A stretch of DNA of 64,000 nucleotides from Microbacterium nanhaiense (GTDB lineage Bacteria > Actinomycetota > Actinomycetes > Actinomycetales > Microbacteriaceae): positions 36,765-100,764 of the forward strand of contig NZ_BMMQ01000010.1 in assembly GCF_014646015.1 (NCBI RefSeq), given 5' to 3'. The translations under genes and the position numbers were made by a program. The notes below the pieces were generated by a model that made no database searches, had not been told where the DNA came from, and saw nothing but the letters and a program-made list of their open reading frames with translations. Positions 50,857-59,057 of the stretch are shown piece by piece. Position 1 is the first letter of the stretch, and each line of letters opens with the position of its first letter.

Positions 50857-52782
50857 ATGAATCAACACACGCAGACCACCAAGGATCTTCTCGAGGACCT
50901 CAAGAGCGCGACGCCGAAGAAGCGGCGAAAGGGCGGCAAAGAGGGAACCGACTGGGTCGTCTTCGGAAGCGCGGGCGCCATCGTGCTCGGCTTCATCGCC
51001 TGGGGACTGATCTCCGCGACATCGCTGGGCGACGTCGCCGCGACGGCCCTCGACTGGGTGATGGAGAACTGCAGCTGGCTCTTCGTGATCGCGGCGAGCA
51101 CCTTCACGATCTTCGTTCTCGTGGTGGCGTTCAGCAAGTTCGGTCGTATCCGGCTCGGCCGGGACGACGAGGAGCCGCAGTTCAAGACGGCGTCGTGGAT
51201 CTCGATGATGTTCGCGACGGGAATGGGCATCGGCCTCATCTTCAACGGCGTCGCCGAACCGCTGTACTTCTACATGTCGCCCCCGCCGGGCACGGTCGAG
51301 GGCTCGACGCCCGAGGCCGTCACGACGGCGATGGGCACCGCGCTGTTCCACTGGACCCTCTACCCCTGGGCGATGTACGCGATCGTTGGTCTCGGAATGG
51401 CCTACGGCACGTACCGGCTCGGCCGCACGCAGCTGTTCTCGAACATGTTCGCGTCGATCTTCGGCGAGCGCGTCTCGCGCACGGCCGGCGGCAAGATCAT
51501 CAACATCCTCGCGATTCTCGCGACGCTGTTCGGATCCGCGTGCTCGCTCGGTCTCGGCGCGCTGCAGATTGGCGGCGGCCTGCGCTCGACCGGCATCACC
51601 GACGCCGTCGGATCCCCGCTGCTCGTGCTGATCATCGCGGTGCTGACGACGGCATTCGTCGCCTCCGCGGTGTCGGGCATCGAGAAGGGCATCCAGTGGC
51701 TGTCGAACATCAACATGGTGCTGGCCGTCGTGCTCGCCGTGATCGTGTTCGTCGTGGGGCCGACGCTGTTCATTCTGAACGTCATCCCGAACGCGATCGG
51801 CGGCTTCATCCAGGACCTGCCGCAGATGGCATCGCGCACCGCCGTCGCGGGCGACGCGTCGCTCGCCGATTGGATGAGCAGCTACACGATCTTCTACTGG
51901 GCGTGGTGGGTGTCGTGGTCGCCCTTCGTGGGCCTGTTCATCGGCCGCATCTCGCGCGGTCGCACGATCCGTCAGTTCATCGTGGGCGTGCTCCTCGTGC
52001 CGTCGGCCATCTCGCTGCTGTGGTTCTCGATCTTCGGCGGCGGCGCCATCGGGCTGCAGGAGCGTGCCGAGCAGGCGCATGACCGCGGCGAGGCGCTCGT
52101 CAACATGGTCGGCGGGCTGCCGGACATCAACACCGACACGATCCTCTTCGACATGTTCGAGAAGCTGCCCGTCAACCCGTTCATCGCGGTCGTGCTGATG
52201 GTCGTCGCGGTGCTCCTCGTCGCGATCTTCTTCGTCACGGGTGCCGACTCGGCGTCGATCGTGATGGGCGGCCTGTCCGAGCGCGGTGCGGAGGATCCCT
52301 CGAAGAAGTCGGTCATCTTCTGGGGTGTCGCAACCGGTGCCGTCGCGGCGATCATGCTGGTCGCGGGCGGCGACGATCCCGCCGCGGCCCTGAACGGCCT
52401 GCAGAACATCACGATCGTTTCGTCGGTGCCGTTCGTGATCGTCATGCTGCTGCTGTGCGTCGCGCTGTGGAAGGACCTGTCGAGGGATCCGCTCATCATC
52501 CGCGACAAGCTCGCGCGCCACGTTCTCACCGAGGCCGTCGCGGCCGGTGTCGAGCGCCACGACGGGGAGCCGTTCGAGCTCCGCACCGTCGAAACGGCGG
52601 CGATCGACATCATCGTGCCGCCGACGGAGGAGACGGAGGCCGGGGCCTCGTCCGACGCGGCGGATGCGGCCGAGGAGGAGATCCCGACGGCAACCGAGCA
52701 GGACATCGCCGCCGCGACCTCCGCGGAACTCTCGGACAAAGGCGAGCTCACCCACCCCGCCGCCGAGACCGACGCGAAGTAA
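50857..52782 (+). CDS. BCCT-family betaine/choline/carnitine transporter
   Basis: 641-residue transporter with twelve helices in the LeuT fold. The signature GMGIGLIFNGVAEPLYFYM covers the ion-binding helix, and the aromatic WTLYPWAMYAIVGLGMAYG follows. The SISYTIFYWAWWVSWSP-like segment SYTIFYWAWWVSWSPFVGLF is intact. It takes up compatible solutes in osmotic stress. The last 90 residues are acidic and Ala-rich, and could sense ionic strength. A TAAGCT box near 50711 suggests a leader of about 130 bases. Confidence 0.93.
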   Translation: MNQHTQTTKDLLEDLKSATPKKRRKGGKEGTDWVVFGSAGAIVLGFIAWGLISATSLGDVAATALDWVMENCSWLFVIAASTFTIFVLVVAFSKFGRIRLGRDDEEPQFKTASWISMMFATGMGIGLIFNGVAEPLYFYMSPPPGTVEGSTPEAVTTAMGTALFHWTLYPWAMYAIVGLGMAYGTYRLGRTQLFSNMFASIFGERVSRTAGGKIINILAILATLFGSACSLGLGALQIGGGLRSTGITDAVGSPLLVLIIAVLTTAFVASAVSGIEKGIQWLSNINMVLAVVLAVIVFVVGPTLFILNVIPNAIGGFIQDLPQMASRTAVAGDASLADWMSSYTIFYWAWWVSWSPFVGLFIGRISRGRTIRQFIVGVLLVPSAISLLWFSIFGGGAIGLQERAEQAHDRGEALVNMVGGLPDINTDTILFDMFEKLPVNPFIAVVLMVVAVLLVAIFFVTGADSASIVMGGLSERGAEDPSKKSVIFWGVATGAVAAIMLVAGGDDPAAALNGLQNITIVSSVPFVIVMLLLCVALWKDLSRDPLIIRDKLARHVLTEAVAAGVERHDGEPFELRTVETAAIDIIVPPTEETEAGASSDAADAAEEEIPTATEQDIAAATSAELSDKGELTHPAAETDAK

Positions 52783-52800
52783 GGCGCCCCCCGGCGGGAA

Positions 52801-52840
52801 CGAGAAAGCCTCCCTGCGGAATCGCAGGGAGGCTTTCTCG
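52801..52840. terminator. strong bidirectional terminator between BCCT and thrC
   Basis: CGAGAAAGCCTCCCTGCG (52801-52818) pairs perfectly with 52823-52840 over a GAAT loop. A run of T is built into the stem on both strands. Confidence 0.85.
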
Positions 52841-52844
52841 TGGC

Positions 52845-54254
52845 TCAGTGGGCGGCGTGGTCGCTCACGTAGGCGCGGAGCGCGCGCTCGTCGTTCGGCA
52901 TCTCGACGACGCGCTGCGGGGCATCGAGCATCTCGCGCAGTTCGTCGGACAGCTCGATCTCGACGCCGATCGCCTCGGTGATGGTCTCCTGGAACTTCGC
53001 CGGCTTCGCCGTCTCCATGACGAGCATCGGCACGCCCTCCTCGACGTAATCCCGGGCGACCTTGACGCCGTCGGCGGTGTGCGGGTCGATGATGTCGCCC
53101 GTCGCCTCGTACACGGCCTTGATGGTCGCGAGGCGGTCGGCGTGCGTCGAGGTGCCGGATCCGAAACCGAACTCGCCCGCGAGGCGCGGCAGCTCGGCGG
53201 TGAGGTCGAGCACGCCGTTGGCGTCGAGCTCGGCCCAGGCGTCGTTCATGCGCTGCGGATCGCGGCCGAGCAGGTCGAAGAGGAAACGCTCGAGGTTCGA
53301 GGCCTTCGAGATGTCCATCGAGGGGCTCGAGGTCGCAAGCGTCTGCTGCGACGACCGCGGTCGGTACAGGCCCGTGCGGAAGAACTCATCGAGCACGTTG
53401 TTCTCGTTGGCGGCGAGCACGAGCTTGCGGATCGGCAGCCCCATGCCCTTCGCGAAGTACCCCGCGAGGATGTTGCCGAAGTTGCCCGACGGAACCGCCA
53501 CCGATACCTCGAGGCGGCCACGGCCGTCGGTCGCGCGCAGCCACGCCCAGAAGTAGTACACGACCTGAGCGACGATGCGCGCCAGGTTGATCGAGTTCAC
53601 GGCGCCGAGGTTGTGGGCGCGCTTGAACTCGAGGTCGCCCGAGAGCGCCTTGACCAGGTTCTGCGCGTCGTCGAAGACGCCGTCGACGGCGATGTTGTGG
53701 ATGTTCTCGTCGGTGAGCGAGAACATCTGCGCGCGCTGGAAGCCGCTCATCCGGCCCTGCGGCGACAGCATGAAGACGTTGATGTGCTTCTTCCCGCGGA
53801 ACGCGTGCTCCGCGGCGGATCCGGTGTCGCCGCTCGTCGCGCCGACGATGTTGAGGGTCGTGCCGCGACGCTCGAGCGCGTATTCCATCACCTGGCCAAG
53901 GAACTGCATCGCCATGTCCTTGAACGCGAGGGTCGGCCCCTCGGATAGACCGACGAGCGTGATCCCGCCGTCGATGTCGCGCAGCGGCACGATGCCACCC
54001 GGGAACTTCTCGGCGCTGTATGCGGCGTGCGTCATGGCCGAGAGCTCGTCGCGCGGGATGTCCGTCGCGAACAGTCCGATCACCTCGGTCGCGAGATCTG
54101 CGTAGGCGAGGCCCCGCCATGATTCGAGCGTGTCGGCATCGACCGCGGGCAACTGCGTCGGCACCGCCAGGCCGCCGTCGGGCGCGAGGCCCTCCAGCAG
54201 GGTCTCGCAGAACTCTGTCGGCTCCATACCGCCACGGGTCGAGATGTACTGCAC
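52845..54254 (-). CDS. thrC: threonine synthase
   Basis: 469-residue PLP enzyme converting O-phosphohomoserine to threonine. The PLP lysine lies in GPTLAFKDMAMQFLGQVM. The phosphate-binding GATSGDTGSAAEHAFRGK follows. The N-terminal YISTRGG is typical of the long class of ThrC. The GTG start at 54254 has AGGAGAG upstream. The gene stands alone, without hom or thrB. Confidence 0.95.
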   Translation of the reverse strand: MQYISTRGGMEPTEFCETLLEGLAPDGGLAVPTQLPAVDADTLESWRGLAYADLATEVIGLFATDIPRDELSAMTHAAYSAEKFPGGIVPLRDIDGGITLVGLSEGPTLAFKDMAMQFLGQVMEYALERRGTTLNIVGATSGDTGSAAEHAFRGKKHINVFMLSPQGRMSGFQRAQMFSLTDENIHNIAVDGVFDDAQNLVKALSGDLEFKRAHNLGAVNSINLARIVAQVVYYFWAWLRATDGRGRLEVSVAVPSGNFGNILAGYFAKGMGLPIRKLVLAANENNVLDEFFRTGLYRPRSSQQTLATSSPSMDISKASNLERFLFDLLGRDPQRMNDAWAELDANGVLDLTAELPRLAGEFGFGSGTSTHADRLATIKAVYEATGDIIDPHTADGVKVARDYVEEGVPMLVMETAKPAKFQETITEAIGVEIELSDELREMLDAPQRVVEMPNDERALRAYVSDHAAH

Positions 54255-54365
54255 TTGGCGCTCTCCTCGCTGTAGGTTCCCCCCATTCTCGCAGAGTCTG
54301 GGAGGCCGGAGAGCGCACGCGCGCGGCGGTCCGCCCGCGCCGTCTGCTCGGGATTCGGCGGCGCC

Positions 54366-55301
54366 CTATGCGGCGATCGCGGAGTGCGTTCGGCAGACGG
54401 CCGCGTCGCCGCAGGTCTCGCAGAGCACGGTGCGACGCCGGCACGTCTCGTCGGCGCAGTTGACCATGCGGTTCGAGGGCTCCCCGCAGGAGGCGCAGCG
54501 ACCGATCGTCGCCGCGTCGGATCCGAAGTCCATCGTCTCGCGCCCGTCGAACACGTAGAGGGATCCCTCCCAGAGGCCCGTGTTCCCGAAGGTCTCGCCG
54601 TAGCGGACGATGCCGCCGTCGAGCTGGTACACCTCGGTGAAGCCGCGGGCGGTCATGAGGCTGGAGAGCACCTCGCAACGGATCCCTCCCGTGCAGTAGG
54701 TGACGACCGGCGTGTTCTTGAGGTGGTCGTACCGGCCGGAGTCGAGCTCGGCGATGAAGTCGTGCGTCGTCTCGGTGTTCGGCACGATGGCGTTCTTGAA
54801 CCGGCCGATCTCGGCTTCGAAGTCGTTGCGCCCGTCGAAGAAGACGACGTCGTCGCGCTCCTCCACGAGCTTGTGCAGCTCGCCGGGCCTCAGGTGGGTG
54901 CCGCCGCCGACGACGCCGTGCTCGTCGACCCGCAACTCCTCCGGAACGCCGAAGGAGACGATCTCGTCGCGCACCTTGACCGATAGCCGCGGAAAGTCGA
55001 GGCTCAGGCCCTCATCGTCGAGGCCGGTTCCGGTGGACCATTTGAAGTCGATCCGTTTGAAGGGTTCGTACTGCTTGGTCTTGCGCACGTATGTCTTGAG
55101 CGCCGCCATGTCGCCGCCGAGGGTGCCGTTGATGCCGTGCTCGGAGATGATGATCCGCCCGCGCAAGCCCAGCAGTTCGCAGAGGTCGCGCTGCCACAGT
55201 CGCACGGCCTCGGGGTCGGCGAGGGGCGTGAAAACGTAGTAGAGAAGGATCTTCGCGGGCACGAAACCAGGGTACGCGGAGAGCCTTGAAGGAACGCTCA
55301 T
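54366..55301 (-). CDS. trhO: tRNA uridine(34) hydroxylase TrhO (rhodanese-type)
   Basis: 311-residue enzyme that hydroxylates tRNA wobble uridine with O2. An N-terminal domain ([32 protein letters not shown]) precedes the rhodanese domain, whose catalytic Cys lies in [21 protein letters not shown]-terminal Cys-rich segment ([29 protein letters not shown]) probably binds zinc. ATG 55301 is used, but GTG 55262 would fit the family start better. The divergent DMT gene starts 26 bases away. Confidence 0.9.
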   Translation of the reverse strand: MSVPSRLSAYPGFVPAKILLYYVFTPLADPEAVRLWQRDLCELLGLRGRIIISEHGINGTLGGDMAALKTYVRKTKQYEPFKRIDFKWSTGTGLDDEGLSLDFPRLSVKVRDEIVSFGVPEELRVDEHGVVGGGTHLRPGELHKLVEERDDVVFFDGRNDFEAEIGRFKNAIVPNTETTHDFIAELDSGRYDHLKNTPVVTYCTGGIRCEVLSSLMTARGFTEVYQLDGGIVRYGETFGNTGLWEGSLYVFDGRETMDFGSDAATIGRCASCGEPSNRMVNCADETCRRRTVLCETCGDAAVCRTHSAIAA

Positions 55302-55327
55302 CCGACAGCTGATGATGAAATAGACGA

Positions 55328-56296
55328 ATGACACAGCAGCGCCCCGGCATCGCACCTCTCGTGAGCGCGTTCGCGACGATCATCGCAGGCGGCGCGATGG
55401 CCTTGCAGGGCACCGCGAATGGCACGCTTGGCGAGATCCTCGGCAACGGGATCTTCGCGGCGACCGTCTCGTTCCTCATCGGCCTGGCGCTCCTGACGAT
55501 CATCGTGCTCGCCGTGCCGGGCGCGCGTGCGGGACTCGCGAAGGCGTACCGCATCGTGCGCACGCGCGAGTTCCCCTGGTGGATGACCCTGGGCGGCATC
55601 GCCGGCACCTTCACCGTGATCGCGCAGGCTTTCACGGTGCCGCTCATCGGTGTGGCGGTGTTCACGATGGCCTACGTCGCGGGTCAGCTGCTCGGCGCGC
55701 TCGGCGTGGACAGCACGCAGCTGCCACCCGGCGGCCCGAAGCCGCCGACGCCGTGGCGGATCGGCGGATCCCTCATCGTGCTCGTCGGGGTCGGGATCTC
55801 GGCGGTCGGCGTCCTGGGGCAGGGCGTTCCGCTGTGGGCGCCGCTGATGCCGTTCCTCGCCGGGGTCGCCACGACTGTGCAGCAGGCGACCAACGGACGG
55901 CTGCGCTTCGCGTCGGGCTCGGCGATCGCCTCCACCTTCACGAACTTCCTCGTGGGATCGGTCGTGCTCGTCGTCGTCTCGGCCGCCCTGTTCGCCGCCG
56001 GCACGCGTGTCGAAGCGGTGCCGGAGCTTCCCGGTCAGTGGTGGGTCCTCCTAGGCGGTGTGCTCGGCATGTTGTTCATCGGCATCACGACGCAGACGGT
56101 GGCGCACCTGGGTGTGCTGCTCCTGAGCCTGATGTCGCTCTTCGGCAACCTCGTCGGCTCGCTCGTAATCGACCTGACCTTCCATTCGGCGCACGCCGAG
56201 GTCACGGCCTCGACCTACGTGTCGATGGTCATCGTGCTCGCGGGAGTGGCCGTCACCACCGTCCCACCGGGTCGCTTCTCGAAGCGGCTGCGCTAG
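55328..56296 (+). CDS. DMT-family (DUF606/YdcZ-type) transporter, duplicated domain
   Basis: 322-residue membrane protein with ten predicted helices in two repeats, each matching the DUF606 half-unit ([20 protein letters not shown] in the first, [20 protein letters not shown] in the second). Many relatives encode the halves separately, so this is the fused form. The substrate is unknown. It is divergent from trhO. Its stop is ten bases from the convergent GT2-GtrA gene. Confidence 0.88.
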   Translation: MTQQRPGIAPLVSAFATIIAGGAMALQGTANGTLGEILGNGIFAATVSFLIGLALLTIIVLAVPGARAGLAKAYRIVRTREFPWWMTLGGIAGTFTVIAQAFTVPLIGVAVFTMAYVAGQLLGALGVDSTQLPPGGPKPPTPWRIGGSLIVLVGVGISAVGVLGQGVPLWAPLMPFLAGVATTVQQATNGRLRFASGSAIASTFTNFLVGSVVLVVVSAALFAAGTRVEAVPELPGQWWVLLGGVLGMLFIGITTQTVAHLGVLLLSLMSLFGNLVGSLVIDLTFHSAHAEVTASTYVSMVIVLAGVAVTTVPPGRFSKRLR

Positions 56297-56306
56297 CGGA
56301 TCCCCG

Positions 56307-57401
56307 TCACCGCGGGCGATACACGACCAGCGAGTGGAAGGTGAAGCGGATCACGAACGCCACGGCGAGCGTGATCGCGGTGGCGATCGGGCTCGGCATC
56401 CCCCAGCCCGTCACCATGAGGCTCATCACAGGGATGCGCACGGCGGATTCGGCGTTGTTGAAGATGAACGATGACGCGAATCTGCGCCAGAACCCCCGCG
56501 CGGCTCCCGTCATGTCGTGGAAGACGAAGCGTTCGATGAGCAGGAAGTTCGCGATGATCGTGGTCTCCGCCGCGATAACCGCGGCCGTGATGTACCCCAC
56601 CCCGAACTCGGTGAGCAGCCACACGATCGCGACGTTCGCGACGGCGCCGAGCGCACCGATCACGGCGAACGCGCTCATCTTCCCGAAGCGCAGCAGCGCG
56701 AGCTGCTGGAAGAAGCGCACGCCCTGCGTGAGCGATGCCTTCGAGTCGCCCGCGAAGCGGTCGGCGAAGTCGAAGGGGATCTCGGCGACGCGCAGGTTCG
56801 TGCGGACGATCGTCTCGAGCAGGATCTTGAAGCCGCGCGGCTTGAGCGTCGCGAGGTTGAGCCGGGACACGTCGATCGCGAAAAAGCCCGTCATCGGGTC
56901 GGTGACGTGCCGAAGGCGGAGCGGGAACATGGCGCGCGTAACAAGGGTGGATCCGCGGGAGACGAGGTGCCGAGTCGCGTCGGCGAGGCCGGAGGCGTCG
57001 CCCCCACCCATGTAACGGCTCGCGGCGACGATATCGGCGTCGGTTTCGGTGACCCGGCGGTACAGCTCGGGGATCTTCTCCGGCGGGTGCTGCAGGTCGC
57101 CGTCCATGACGACGCAGATCGCCGAGGACGCGGCCCGGAAGCCCTCGACCACGGCACCGCCGAGCCCGTTGACCGGCTCCTCGCGGTGGATCACACTCAC
57201 CGGAAGCGAGGCCGTCTCGGCGACCTTTCGCACGACATCGGCCGTGCCATCGGTCGAGTCGTCGACGAAGATGATCGCGGCGTTCAGGCCCGCGAGCGCG
57301 AGCGATGCGCGCCGAACGAGCTCTGCGACGTTGCCGGATTCGTTGTACGTCGGAACGATGACCGTCAGGTCATGCGCATATGTTGCCCCCGCCACCTTCA
57401 C
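56307..57401 (-). CDS. polyprenyl-phosphate mannosyl/glucosyltransferase fused to GtrA domain
   Basis: 364-residue membrane glycosyltransferase. An N-terminal GT2 domain (about 1-230) resembles dolichol-phosphate mannose synthase DPM1 (DLTVIVPTYNESGNVAELV, VMDGDLQHPPEKIPELY, DPMTGFFAIDVSRL). A C-terminal GtrA domain with four helices follows (about 235-364; AVIGALGAVANVAIVWLLTE). It makes a lipid-linked sugar and may flip it across the membrane. The start is GTG at 57401, or GTG at 57395. Confidence 0.88.
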   Translation of the reverse strand: MKVAGATYAHDLTVIVPTYNESGNVAELVRRASLALAGLNAAIIFVDDSTDGTADVVRKVAETASLPVSVIHREEPVNGLGGAVVEGFRAASSAICVVMDGDLQHPPEKIPELYRRVTETDADIVAASRYMGGGDASGLADATRHLVSRGSTLVTRAMFPLRLRHVTDPMTGFFAIDVSRLNLATLKPRGFKILLETIVRTNLRVAEIPFDFADRFAGDSKASLTQGVRFFQQLALLRFGKMSAFAVIGALGAVANVAIVWLLTEFGVGYITAAVIAAETTIIANFLLIERFVFHDMTGAARGFWRRFASSFIFNNAESAVRIPVMSLMVTGWGMPSPIATAITLAVAFVIRFTFHSLVVYRPR

Positions 57402-57439
57402 ATCCTGTCACGACCGAGCCCGTGGCCATGACGCGAGCT

Positions 57440-57445
57440 TATTCT
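57440..57445 (+). promoter_or_regulatory. -10 box of the mycoredoxin gene
   Basis: TATTCT is followed by six bases and the ATG at 57452, the leaderless arrangement. Confidence 0.5.
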
Positions 57446-57451
57446 TGACCT

Positions 57452-57715
57452 ATGACGACCCCTCCACAGAACACCATCACCATGTTCAGCGCCGAGTGGT
57501 GCCGCGATTGCCGCCGCACCAAGGCGCAGCTCGACGAGCTCGGCGTCGAGTACACCTACATCGACCTCGAGACCGACCCCGCCGCCGCGGATGTCGCGAA
57601 GGACATCTCGGGCCGCACCAACATTCCCGTCGTGGTGTACCCCGACGGCAGCCACCACGTCGAGCCGTCGAACGCCGATGTCGAGGCGAAGCTGCGCGAG
57701 CTCAGCATCATCTGA
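57452..57715 (+). CDS. mycoredoxin/glutaredoxin-like protein
   Basis: 87-residue thioredoxin-fold protein of the actinobacterial mycoredoxin family, which reduces mycothiol-mixed disulfides. The redox site is WCRDCRRTKAQL (Cys at about 18 and 21), and the cis-Pro segment is NIPVVVYPDGSHHVEPSN. The usual middle residues are small or aromatic (CGYC or CPYC), so CRDC is atypical. It is closed by a strong hairpin at 57723-57765. Confidence 0.88.
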   Translation: MTTPPQNTITMFSAEWCRDCRRTKAQLDELGVEYTYIDLETDPAAADVAKDISGRTNIPVVVYPDGSHHVEPSNADVEAKLRELSII

Positions 57716-57722
57716 CGCTCGC

Positions 57723-57765
57723 CGAGAACGGGCCCGTATCCCTTCGGGGTGCGGGCCCGTTCTCG
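57723..57765. terminator. terminator after the mycoredoxin gene
   Basis: CGAGAACGGGCCCG (57723-57736) pairs perfectly with 57752-57765, and an inner CCC/GGG extends the hairpin. Confidence 0.8.
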
Positions 57766-57843
57766 CGCTCGCGAGAGCGCGCCGCGGCCCCGGATCCGCG
57801 ACGATCGGGGCCCGGGATCCGGGACAGGGGATGGGTGCGCCCG

Positions 57844-57849
57844 CTAAGA
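57844..57849 (+). promoter_or_regulatory. -10 box of the resolvase-like gene
   Basis: TAAGAT is followed by eight bases and the GTG at 57858. The first ATG (57849) overlaps this box and is unlikely to be used. Confidence 0.45.
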
Positions 57850-57857
57850 TGGATCGG

Positions 57858-58214
57858 GTGAGCGAGCATTTCGAAGAGGTCACCACGCGCGACGAGATCT
57901 GGCGCGCTCGCCCCGTCGACTCGCGTCTCGTCGGCATCGTCGTCGCCCGCGACGGCATGCCTTCGATCGTCGAGCAGCGCGAACGGCTCACGGCCTTCGG
58001 CGTGCCGATCGGCGGGTTCCGTCACCCGGCGCCGAACGTCGTCGAAACGTGGGAGGAGCGCCTGAACCGACTCTTCGGCCGCCTCGAGAAGGGCGACGTC
58101 GTGGTCGTCACGAGCGCGCACGTCTTCGGCCGCGACGCCGCGGAGGAGGCGCGCACCATCGCCGAGCTCGGTCGCCGCGGCATCATGATCAAGGTGCTGG
58201 CGCACACGGCGTAG
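57858..58214 (+). CDS. resolvase N-terminal-domain-like protein without catalytic Ser
   Basis: 118-residue protein resembling the N-terminal fold of serine recombinases: VARDGMPSIVEQRERLTAFG aligns with the ARVST...QRERL region, and GDVVVVTSAHVFGRDAAEEA with the LDRLGR region. The catalytic Ser of the RVS motif is replaced, and no DNA-binding domain follows. It is probably a domesticated, non-recombining member. I prefer GTG 57858 because of the TAAGAT box, although ATG 57849 would add MDR. Confidence 0.78.
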   Translation: MSEHFEEVTTRDEIWRARPVDSRLVGIVVARDGMPSIVEQRERLTAFGVPIGGFRHPAPNVVETWEERLNRLFGRLEKGDVVVVTSAHVFGRDAAEEARTIAELGRRGIMIKVLAHTA

Positions 58215-58233
58215 CCTCCGCCGCGCGGGTGCC

Positions 58234-58941
58234 TCAGATCGTGACGAGCACCAGCACGACGGCGACGACGGCGATGACGATCGCGCCGCCGACGACCGTG
58301 GCGATGTTGATGATCCGGCGCCGGCTGTGGCGCTGGGCCTCCATCGCGGAGAGCGACGTGCGCGTGATCGCGCGGGGCTGGTCGGTCGCGCCCGTCGTCT
58401 GGCTGGCGATCCGCAGCGTCGCGGTATCGACGAGGGGCACTCCCCCGCTCTTCGTGCGCGGCTGATCGGATCCGGCGACCATCGTCGCCTTCGACGAGGT
58501 GCCCGGCGGAACCACGGGAACGGCGCCGGTGCGCGGCCCCGAGAACGCCGTGCGAGACACGACGACCGCCCCGACGGCCTTGTCGTGCCAGCCGCGGCCG
58601 CGGCCGAGCGAGTCGAAGAACACGGAGAAGCCGCCGATGACGATCGCGCAGCCGGCGGCCCAGACGAGGTTCCGCACGACGACGCGCCAGAAAGGGAGTC
58701 GGTCGCCCGTGTCTTCGCTGGCGAGGCGCACCTTCGCCACGAGCATCCCCGGCGTACCGCCCCGCGACTGGAGGACGCAGTACACGAAGAGCAGCAAGGC
58801 GACGGATCCGGCACCGGCGAGCCCGCCGGCCGGTCCATCGACGAGGGTCATCACGAGCCAGGAGACGAGGCCCGCGAGGATCGCGATGATTCCGAGATCG
58901 ACGACGTATGCGAGCGAACGCCGACCAATCATCGTATGCAT
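58234..58941 (-). CDS. RDD family membrane protein with extra C-terminal anchor
   Basis: 235-residue protein. An RDD domain (about 1-140) opens with MIGRRSLAYVVDLGIIAILA and contains the Arg and Asp pairs of the family and the GTPGMLVAKVRL loop. A disordered linker of about 60 residues follows, then a final helix (about 212-235). The start ATG at 58941 has AAGGGAG upstream. The function is unknown. It is convergent with the resolvase-like gene. Confidence 0.85.
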   Translation of the reverse strand: MHTMIGRRSLAYVVDLGIIAILAGLVSWLVMTLVDGPAGGLAGAGSVALLLFVYCVLQSRGGTPGMLVAKVRLASEDTGDRLPFWRVVVRNLVWAAGCAIVIGGFSVFFDSLGRGRGWHDKAVGAVVVSRTAFSGPRTGAVPVVPPGTSSKATMVAGSDQPRTKSGGVPLVDTATLRIASQTTGATDQPRAITRTSLSAMEAQRHSRRRIINIATVVGGAIVIAVVAVVLVLVTI

Positions 58942-59057
58942 GGCGAATCTCCCTTGACCCAACAGATAGCGCTCTCCCGAGCATCACACGGGCGCGCCTC
59001 GTTTCGCAAAACGGCGCCGCACGCCGGGGCGTGTGCGCCCGGGCGTGCGGCGGCCGT

